From Cypionkella sp. (GTDB lineage: Bacteria > Pseudomonadota > Alphaproteobacteria > Rhodobacterales > Rhodobacteraceae): DNA of 6,701 nucleotides. Below the pieces are notes generated by a model, which was given only the letters and a program-made list of their open reading frames with translations, was not told the origin of the DNA and searched no databases. Location: assembly GCA_018063485.1 (NCBI GenBank), contig JAGPBG010000128.1, positions 1 through 6,701 of the forward strand. The letters are read 5' to 3'. This document shows, piece after piece, positions 1-5,149 of the stretch. The translations under genes and the position numbers were made by a program. The stretch's first letter is position 1; the number at the start of each line of letters is the position of its first letter.

Positions 1-158
1 CCTCTATCGGCGCCGGTCTTGGAGATATTTTAGCCCAGGGCGAAACACCGGATCTTGGGGTGATCTTCTCGGCCCCGGTCTTGTTGCCGCTTTTGGGTCT
101 GGCTGCGCTGGCCTGCCTTCCCATTCTGCTCAAATCCATCCGCAATAAGGGCTCGTGA
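1..158 (+). CDS. TVP38/TMEM64 (VTT-domain) family membrane protein, C-terminal end only
   Basis: Partial gene: the 5' part lies outside the window and only the last 51 complete codons are present, ending in TGA at 156-158. The visible tail carries a GAGLGDIL stretch, then a GETPDLG turn, then a last hydrophobic helix (APVLLPLLGLAALACLPILL) and a short basic end (KSIRNKGS). This order is what I know from the C-terminus of bacterial TVP38/TMEM64 proteins, integral inner-membrane proteins of the DedA/SNARE-associated superfamily. Their activity is unproven; some DedA relatives are linked to lipid-carrier flipping and membrane homeostasis. The stop is one base before the ATG of the flavoprotein gene, and the ribosome binding site of that gene lies inside this one, so the two are co-translated. 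The family call rests on about 50 residues; an unrelated polytopic membrane protein is the alternative. Confidence 0.75.
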   Translation, partial: SIGAGLGDILAQGETPDLGVIFSAPVLLPLLGLAALACLPILLKSIRNKGS

Positions 159-159
159 C

Positions 160-1578
160 ATGACACGCCTCAAAACAGACCTTTGCATCATCGGGGCCGG
201 GCCGGGTGGATTGTCTCTTGCCGCAGGTGCGGCCCAAATGGGGGCCGATGTCATTTTGATCGAAGGCGGCGAGATGGGCGGTGACTGCCTGAATACCGGC
301 TGCGTGCCCTCCAAAGCCCTGCTCGCAGCCGCCAAAGCCGCACAAGCCATGCGCAGCGGTGCGCACTTCGGGATCGCTTCCGTCGAACCCGAAATTGATT
401 TTGCCGCCGTGAAGGATCATGTGGCCAGAGTGATTGCCGCCATTGCGCCGAATGACAGCCAGCAACGGTTTGAAGGTCTTGGCGTGCAAGTCATCCGCGA
501 ATGGGCGCATTTCATCTCCCCTGCTGAAATCATGGCGGGAGAAACCACTATCCGGGCCCGCCGGTTTGTGATTGCCACCGGCTCTCATCCGGCAATCCCG
601 TCGATTGATGGCATTGAGACGGTCCCCTACCTGACCAACCAAACCATCTTTGATCACCGAGAACGTCCTGAACACCTGCTGATCCTCGGCGGCGGACCCA
701 TTGGAATGGAAATGGCACAGGCCCATCGCCGTCTGGGCTGCCAGGTGACCGTGATCGAAGGTTTCAAGGCCCTTGGCCGCGATGATCCCGAAACCGCCGC
801 GATCACCTTGACCGCTTTGCGCAGCGAGGGCGTTCGCATTCTTGAAGGCCATGGCGTGGTGCGCCTGCGCAAAACCGATTCAGGGGTGGAAATGGTGCTG
901 GATGACGGATCACAGATCACAGGCAGCCATCTGCTTGTCGCGGCAGGGCGTCAGGTAGCGTTGGAAGGGCTGAACCTGAACGCCGCTGGCATCGACCACA
1001 CCCAAAAGGGCATAACTGTCGGCGCCACCCTTCGCAGTTCCAACCGCCGCGTTTACGCAATGGGAGATGTGGCAGGCGGGTTGCAATTCACCCATGTTGC
1101 GGCAGCACATGCCGGGATCCTGATCCGGCAGCTTCTCCTGGGCTTGCCCGCAAGGTTTTCCACCAAAGCAGTTCCGTGGGTAACCTATTGTGAACCGGAG
1201 TTGGCCCAAGTCGGCCTGACCGAGGCTGAGGCGCGCAAAGTTCACGGAGCAGCGGTGACGGTCTTGCGCAGTGAATTCGCGCATAACGACCGTGCCCAAG
1301 CCGAAGGCAAACCGGATGGGCTGATCAAGGTAATGGTTGTAAAGGGCCGCCCGATAGGTGCCTCTATTGCCGGTCCTCAGGCAGGGGAGTTGATCGCTCT
1401 TTGGGCGCTGGCAATTTCATCCGGACAAAAGATGTCTGCCATTGCCGCGATGACCGCCCCTTATCCAACCCTTGGAGAAGTCTCCAAACGCATCGCTGGG
1501 GCCTATTTTTCTCCAAAACTATTTGATAATCCTGTATTAACGGGGTTCGTCAGGATGGTTCAGCGCTTCGTGCCGTGA
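160..1578 (+). CDS. FAD/NAD(P)-dependent disulfide oxidoreductase, mercuric reductase-like, TVP38-associated
   Basis: A 472-residue class I pyridine nucleotide-disulfide oxidoreductase, predicted to be cytosolic and to form a homodimer. Domain order: FAD-binding Rossmann motif GAGPGG (12-17); redox disulfide GGDCLNTGCVPSK with Cys43 and Cys48; NAD(P)-binding motif GGGPIG (177-182) with Glu200 ending the second strand, which favours NADH over NADPH; second FAD motif AMGDVAG (about 300-306); C-terminal dimerisation domain from about 345. In lipoamide dehydrogenase and glutathione reductase the C-terminal HPT...E motif supplies the catalytic His. Here the motif is PYPTLGE, with Tyr435 in place of His and Glu440 kept. 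MerA also has Tyr there, but this protein lacks the MerA N-terminal metal-binding domain and the C-terminal Cys pair. It is therefore unlikely to be a true lipoamide dehydrogenase or a classical mercuric reductase; the substrate is unknown. AAGGG at 147-151 is a well-spaced ribosome binding site for the ATG, and the start is one base after the upstream stop. The enzyme class is very likely; the substrate is open. Confidence 0.93.
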   Translation: MTRLKTDLCIIGAGPGGLSLAAGAAQMGADVILIEGGEMGGDCLNTGCVPSKALLAAAKAAQAMRSGAHFGIASVEPEIDFAAVKDHVARVIAAIAPNDSQQRFEGLGVQVIREWAHFISPAEIMAGETTIRARRFVIATGSHPAIPSIDGIETVPYLTNQTIFDHRERPEHLLILGGGPIGMEMAQAHRRLGCQVTVIEGFKALGRDDPETAAITLTALRSEGVRILEGHGVVRLRKTDSGVEMVLDDGSQITGSHLLVAAGRQVALEGLNLNAAGIDHTQKGITVGATLRSSNRRVYAMGDVAGGLQFTHVAAAHAGILIRQLLLGLPARFSTKAVPWVTYCEPELAQVGLTEAEARKVHGAAVTVLRSEFAHNDRAQAEGKPDGLIKVMVVKGRPIGASIAGPQAGELIALWALAISSGQKMSAIAAMTAPYPTLGEVSKRIAGAYFSPKLFDNPVLTGFVRMVQRFVP

Positions 1579-1610
1579 ACCGGCCAGGGGGGAACCTTCG
1601 TCGATCAGCC

Positions 1611-1627
1611 GCGTTGAGTTGCAACGC
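1611..1627 (+). other. Short inverted repeat upstream of the histidine kinase
   Basis: GCGTTG (1611-1616) and CAACGC (1622-1627) form a perfect 6-bp stem with a 5-base loop, in the 65-bp gap between the flavoprotein stop and the kinase start. The purine-rich ribosome binding site AAGAGGGAAG follows at once. There is no T-run, so it is not a classical intrinsic terminator. It could be an RNA processing or partial termination element, a protein-binding dyad, or chance. Confidence 0.3.
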
Positions 1628-1643
1628 AAGAGGGAAGCACTAG

Positions 1644-3053
1644 GTGGTGGTTGGCAAGGGCAGGTTTCTAAACACCCTTTCCGGGCGGTTCTTGCTGCTG
1701 ACCGTCGCCTTTGTCATGCTTGCCGAAGTGTTGATCTTTGTGCCCTCCATCGCCCGGTTCCGGGCCGATTATCTGATGCAGCGGCTGGAAAAAGCGCAGA
1801 TCGCTTCGCTGGCACAACTGGCTGCGGATGATATGGTCAGCCCTGAGCTGGAGCGGGAGCTTCTTGCAAATGCAGGTGTTTACAATGTGGTCCTGCGTCG
1901 CAACGAAGTGCGGCAGTTGGTGCTGTCTTCGCCGATTCCAACCCCGATTTCAAATACTTATGACCTGCGTCAGACTGGCCCGTGGGGATTGATTCGTGAT
2001 GCCGCCTACGCCTTGGCTGATCCTGACCTGGGCATCATTCGCATCATTGGCTATCCGGTTCAACAAGCCGGATTGCTGATCGAGGTCACAATGGATACGG
2101 CCCCTCTGCGCACCGCCATGATTGATTATGGCGCGAGGATTCTGTTTCTTTCGGCGCTGATTTCCATCGTGACGGCCTTCTTGCTGTTTCTGGCGGTGCA
2201 ACGCCTGTTGGTTTTGCCGATCCGCCGTGTGGTTCAGCATATGCAATCCTATGCCGAGGCCCCCGAAGATGCACGTCGGGTGATTGAGCCAACCGCCAAG
2301 GTTGTCGAATTGCGCGCTGCCGAAGAGGCCATGCAAAGCATGCAAAAGCAGTTGACCGGGTCTTTGCGCCAAAAGGAGCGCTTGGCACAACTGGGCGGAG
2401 CGGTGGCGAAGATCAGCCACGATCTGCGCAACATCCTGACAACTGCTCAGCTTTTTGCCGACCGCTTGGGCAGCTCGGTTGATCCGGTTGTTGCACGCGC
2501 CGCGCCAAAATTGGTGGCGTCGATCAGTCGCGCGGTGTCGCTGTGCGAATCAACGCTGGCTTTCGGCAAGGCCGAAGAGCCGCCGCCCGATCTGCGCCCG
2601 GTGGCCCTTTCGGCCCTGGTTGAAGACGTGGCCGAAGGGGAAGGCCTGGCTGGCGACGGCTCAGCTACCTGCTTGATCGACATTCCCGGTGATTTGATCA
2701 TACAGGCCGATGGCGAGCAGTTGTTTCGGGTGCTGGCGAACCTGATCCGCAACGCGCGTCAGGCCATCGAAGCAACAGGGCAGCCGGGAACCATCGAGAT
2801 TTCTGCCGGTGAAGCGCCGCATGAATGGTGGATACGGGTGGGCGATACTGGCCCCGGCCTGCCGGCCAAAGCGCGTGAGCATCTATTTGAAGCGTTTCAA
2901 GGGGGTGCTCGCAAAGGCGGCACCGGTTTGGGTCTGGCCATCGCGGCAGAACTCGTCCGGGGCCATGGCGGCAAACTTGAACTGAGCCGAACCGATGCCG
3001 AAGGCACGGAATTCATGATCCACCTGCCAAGAGAGTCCGTTTTGACGAAATGA
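1644..3053 (+). CDS. Membrane-bound sensor histidine kinase
   Basis: A 469-residue two-transmembrane sensor kinase, predicted in the inner membrane. Helix 1 spans about 14-35. A region of about 125 residues (36-163), probably a periplasmic sensor with no fold I recognise, follows. Helix 2 spans about 165-187. A HAMP-like linker starts at LPIRRV (191-196) and runs into a helical stretch. The H-box KISHDLRN has the predicted phospho-accepting His259. The ATPase domain shows N-box NLIRNARQA (Asn370), G1 box GDTGPG (Asp401), an F-box-like LFEAF and G2 box GGTGLGL (425-431). All kinase residues are present. A GTG start is chosen because TAG at 1641-1643 is in frame directly before it and AGAGGGAAG lies about 7 bases upstream; the next codon is also GTG and cannot be excluded. 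It follows the flavoprotein gene by 65 bp on the same strand, so co-transcription is possible. No response regulator is in the window, so the partner and signal are unknown. Confidence 0.93.
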   Translation: MVVGKGRFLNTLSGRFLLLTVAFVMLAEVLIFVPSIARFRADYLMQRLEKAQIASLAQLAADDMVSPELERELLANAGVYNVVLRRNEVRQLVLSSPIPTPISNTYDLRQTGPWGLIRDAAYALADPDLGIIRIIGYPVQQAGLLIEVTMDTAPLRTAMIDYGARILFLSALISIVTAFLLFLAVQRLLVLPIRRVVQHMQSYAEAPEDARRVIEPTAKVVELRAAEEAMQSMQKQLTGSLRQKERLAQLGGAVAKISHDLRNILTTAQLFADRLGSSVDPVVARAAPKLVASISRAVSLCESTLAFGKAEEPPPDLRPVALSALVEDVAEGEGLAGDGSATCLIDIPGDLIIQADGEQLFRVLANLIRNARQAIEATGQPGTIEISAGEAPHEWWIRVGDTGPGLPAKAREHLFEAFQGGARKGGTGLGLAIAAELVRGHGGKLELSRTDAEGTEFMIHLPRESVLTK

Positions 3054-3056
3054 TCC

Positions 3057-3108
3057 GTGCTGCGTTTCGCCCCTTGCAATGGCTCGCTCGCAAGGCTAAA
3101 CGCAGCGC
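3057..3108 (+). terminator. Strong inverted repeat after the kinase gene; candidate terminator or processing hairpin
   Basis: It starts 3 bases after the kinase TGA. The outer stem is 11 bp (3057-3067 with 3098-3108, one G-T pair). After a small internal loop comes a 6-bp inner stem (CCTTGC 3072-3077 with GCAAGG 3090-3095) closing a 12-base loop. It ends 6 bases before the tRNA. No T-run follows, so factor-independent termination is not certain. It may end or protect the kinase mRNA 3' end, or mark a processing site in a kinase-tRNA transcript. A weak tRNA promoter reading overlaps it (TTGCAA at 3074-3079 and GCTAAA at 3095-3100, spacer only 15). The pairing is directly visible; the function is inferred. 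Confidence 0.45.
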
Positions 3109-3114
3109 CATGAT

Positions 3115-3191
3115 GGACCCGTAGCTCAGCTGGATAGAGCATCAGACTACGAATCTGAGGGTCGGGCGTTCGAATCGCTCCGGGTTCACCA
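3115..3191 (+). tRNA. tRNA-Arg(ACG)
   Basis: A complete 77-base cloverleaf. The acceptor stem GGACCCG pairs with CGGGTTC (one G-U). The D stem is GCTC/GAGC, the anticodon stem TCAGA/TCTGA with loop CTACGAA, and the T stem GGGCG/CGCTC with loop TTCGAAT. The discriminator is A and the terminal CCA is encoded. The anticodon ACG is at 3149-3151; its A is normally deaminated to inosine by TadA, which lets this tRNA read CGU, CGC and CGA arginine codons. It is on the same strand as the kinase, 61 bp downstream, and converges with the exporter gene. tRNA 3' ends are common integration sites, but no repeat of this end is visible elsewhere in the window. Confidence 0.98.
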
Positions 3192-3244
3192 TATCCCCCT
3201 GATCACGACACGCTTGGTGCGGGCAAACAAGCCCTGAGGCCTGA

Positions 3245-4144
3245 CTACTCTTCGTCCTTCAGCAGCATCACCAGAGCGGTAACGGTAAGTCCCACCCCGA
3301 TCATGACCATAGCGGGCGGAGGGCTGCGTCCAATCGCGATTTCCCACAAGATCACCCAGGCGGGCACCAGATATGTATAAGCCATGACCTTGGCACTTGG
3401 CATTCGCAAGGCGGCATATTGCAGCAAGACAAAGGTCAATGCCGAGGCCGCAACCGAAACATAAATCAGGCAGATCCAGACGATGCGCGGCATTGCCCGC
3501 CAATCCGTTTGCCAGACCGTTTTCCCACCCCATAGCGACAGCAGCAAGAACCCGGCGGCCATCACACCAAAGCTGAACACCACCGCGGATTCTCCTCGGT
3601 TCAGTTTCTTTACCATCGGCGCATACAGCGCATGTGAGACGCAGCCGATGAAATAGATTGCCTCGCCGCGGCCAATCTCGAATCGCATGAGAGCGGCAAC
3701 ATCAGCGCGAAAGATCACCCAGAGCGCGCCCACCGCGCCCAGCGCCAAGGCAACCGCCATCCGCGCCGTGGTGATCTGGCGCAGCACCAGCCAGCCAAAT
3801 CCCGCCGCCATGATGGGAGTAAGCGTAAAGACCGCCGCCGCAGGCACTGCCTTGGCGGTTTTCAAACCTTCAAACATCAAAACGAAATAAGCCGCCAGCA
3901 AAGCGCCCAGCACAAGATAGCGCCATGGCGCGCGCCAAGTGCTGCGGGGGATACCTGTCGTGGCCAGAGCCGCAGCCCCGACCAATGCGCCCGACAAGGC
4001 AAAACGCAACACGGTCAGTGCCGCCGGATCGACAAAAGGCGCGGCCATGGAGCCCAAGGAAAACGACCCGGCCACCAATGCCGAAAACGCCAGCATCGCC
4101 AAGTGGCCGCGCTGAGATTCTGACAGCAATCTGGCGTTTACCAT
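3245..4144 (-). CDS. EamA/DMT-superfamily transporter
   Basis: A 299-residue polytopic inner-membrane protein with about ten hydrophobic helices in two halves (roughly 14-140 and 150-292). This is the usual size and duplicated plan of the drug/metabolite transporter superfamily, EamA family. Family-like features are the LRFALSG segment near residue 46 and the FTLTPIMAAGFGWLVL helix (about 106-121). The second half has a similar helix around MAYTYLVPAWVILWE. A short acidic tail (KDEE) ends the protein. Members export metabolites, amino acids or drugs; nothing here fixes the substrate. The ATG overlaps the last codons of the LysR gene by 7 bp (ATGGTAA arrangement), so translation is probably coupled and the regulator is the likely controller. 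It converges on the tRNA with 53 bp between; that gap shows only a weak GGGC/GCCC hairpin and no clear terminator. Confidence 0.93.
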   Translation of the reverse strand: MVNARLLSESQRGHLAMLAFSALVAGSFSLGSMAAPFVDPAALTVLRFALSGALVGAAALATTGIPRSTWRAPWRYLVLGALLAAYFVLMFEGLKTAKAVPAAAVFTLTPIMAAGFGWLVLRQITTARMAVALALGAVGALWVIFRADVAALMRFEIGRGEAIYFIGCVSHALYAPMVKKLNRGESAVVFSFGVMAAGFLLLSLWGGKTVWQTDWRAMPRIVWICLIYVSVAASALTFVLLQYAALRMPSAKVMAYTYLVPAWVILWEIAIGRSPPPAMVMIGVGLTVTALVMLLKDEE

Positions 4145-5004
4145 GTTGCAGCCGCCGCCTTCAGTTCTGCGACGAAACTCTGCACCTTCAGGGTGCGGTG
4201 CAGATCAACATGGGTCACAATCCACAATGCCCCCCGCCATTCCGGCAAGGACGGCATCACTTCGATCAGATCACCCGAGGCCTCGCCCCTTGGCAAGAAC
4301 CCGATTCCCAGACCGGCTCGCAAAGCGGCTTTTGCGCTGGCAGTGTCGGTGATCCGAAAATGCTGCGCCTCCAAGGGCACACGCGCCATCAGCCAGCGAT
4401 AGAAAGGTGCGCGGGTATCGGCGCTATCGCTGGTGATGAAGCGGTGTTGGGGAAATTCAGCCTCGGTTTTTGGCAGCCCATGCGAGGCCACATAGGATTT
4501 GGCGGCATAGAGCCCATAATCCACATGTGCCAATGGCTGCGCCACATTGTCGGGCTCCTGCGGCGCGCTTCCCGCCCGAATCGCAACATGTGCCTCGCCA
4601 TAATCCAGACGGAAAACCCGCATGTCGGTCAGGAAGCGAATGATCACGTCCGGGTGGCTCTGTTGAAATCGCACGAACACCGGGATCAGCAGGCGGTGCA
4701 AACCGGCAACGGCGGTTACCACCAACTCGCCGGACACGGTTTCGCCCTGCCCCTTGATGCGGCTGGCCAATTGGCCAAACTGTTCCTCGGTTTTCTGCGC
4801 GATACTCATCAGATCACGCCCGGCCTCTGTCGGCGTGTAGCCGCGGGCGTGGCGCTGAAACAGTTTTGCTCCCAACCCTTTTTCGAGGCTGTCGATATGG
4901 CGGATCACGGTGGCATGATGCACGCCCATAACCTCGGCCGCGCCCGAGACAGTGCCCAGACGCGCCACCTGATAGGCAGTGCGGATTTCGTCCCAGTTTT
5001 CCAT
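4138..5004 (-). CDS. LysR-family transcriptional regulator
   Basis: With the ATG at 5004 the protein has 288 residues. The N-terminal winged helix-turn-helix covers about residues 4-63: the AARLGTVSGAAE-type scaffold, a recognition helix around HHATVIRHIDSLE (29-41), then LFQRHARGYTPTEAG, which matches the conserved LF.R..r...lT.aG of LysR proteins. A linker helix follows, and the periplasmic-binding-protein-like effector domain starts near residue 93 (GELVVTAVAGL). LysR proteins act as DNA-binding tetramers responding to a small ligand. An upstream in-frame ATG at 5043 would add 13 residues (start MNRMCICAF). I prefer 5004 because the domain then begins at the usual distance, GGGG lies about 8 bases upstream, and the extra segment contains a dyad that looks regulatory. 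The gene precedes and overlaps the EamA exporter on the same strand, so it probably regulates its own operon. Its ligand is unknown. Confidence 0.93.
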   Translation of the reverse strand: MENWDEIRTAYQVARLGTVSGAAEVMGVHHATVIRHIDSLEKGLGAKLFQRHARGYTPTEAGRDLMSIAQKTEEQFGQLASRIKGQGETVSGELVVTAVAGLHRLLIPVFVRFQQSHPDVIIRFLTDMRVFRLDYGEAHVAIRAGSAPQEPDNVAQPLAHVDYGLYAAKSYVASHGLPKTEAEFPQHRFITSDSADTRAPFYRWLMARVPLEAQHFRITDTASAKAALRAGLGIGFLPRGEASGDLIEVMPSLPEWRGALWIVTHVDLHRTLKVQSFVAELKAAAATW

Positions 5005-5017
5005 ACTTGCCCCATGA

Positions 5018-5035
5018 AATGCGCAAATGCACATT
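5018..5035. promoter_or_regulatory. Imperfect 18-bp dyad, candidate operator of the LysR-EamA unit
   Basis: AATGCGCAA and ATGCACATT are inverted copies matching at 7 of 9 pairs. The same stretch also reads as two tandem 8-base units, AAATGCGC (5017-5024) and AAATGCAC (5025-5032). It lies 14-31 bases upstream of the chosen LysR start, in the divergent region shared with the hydrolase gene. A LysR autoregulatory site is a reasonable reading, but it does not fit the T-N11-A consensus exactly, and it would be coding if the upstream LysR start were used. Confidence 0.3.
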
Positions 5036-5134
5036 CTGTTCACGGACCTTGATTGGCAAGAGAAGAACGCAACCCTCGGGACAGTTGCCGTGTTGACGCT
5101 CTATGCTCTTTGCCCCAAAACATCTGGGAAATCT

Positions 5135-5149
5135 GGGGGGTTATTTGTG
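5135..5149 (+). promoter_or_regulatory. G-rich ribosome binding site and GTG start of the hydrolase gene
   Basis: A run of six G (5135-5140) lies six bases before the GTG at 5147-5149 and can pair with the CCUCC tail of 16S rRNA using G-U pairs. The frame is also open upstream (GTG at 5090, TTG at 5093), but only the 5147 start gives the short basic N-terminus directly before the first membrane helix. ATCTGGG occurs twice just upstream (5122-5128 and 5131-5137), the second copy running into the G run. Confidence 0.45.

Noticed and set aside
130..852. Long open frame on the minus strand opposite the flavoprotein gene
   Set aside because: It is antisense to a clear disulfide reductase, and its translation is rich in His, Gly and Arg with no recognisable motif. 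It reflects codon bias on the other strand.
160..1578. Calling the flavoprotein merA or lpdA
   Set aside because: It lacks the MerA N-terminal domain and terminal Cys pair, and lacks the catalytic His of lipoamide dehydrogenase, so neither symbol is justified.
3115..3191. tRNA-Arg as the attachment site of an integrated element
   Set aside because: No integrase gene, no repeat of the tRNA 3' end and no compositional shift is visible on either side within the window.
3192..3244. Bidirectional terminator between the tRNA and the convergent exporter
   Set aside because: Only a 4-bp GGGC/GCCC stem (3221-3224 with 3231-3234) and no T-run on either side; too weak to call.
3925..5052. 375-codon open frame on the plus strand opposite the LysR and EamA genes
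   Set aside because: It runs antisense across two well-supported genes, has no domain signature and has an unusual composition rich in His, Pro, Gln and Arg.
5093..5121. TTGACG as a -35 box of a promoter for the hydrolase gene
   Set aside because: No acceptable -10 element is found at 16-19 bases spacing (only CAAAAC-like sequence), so I do not call a promoter.
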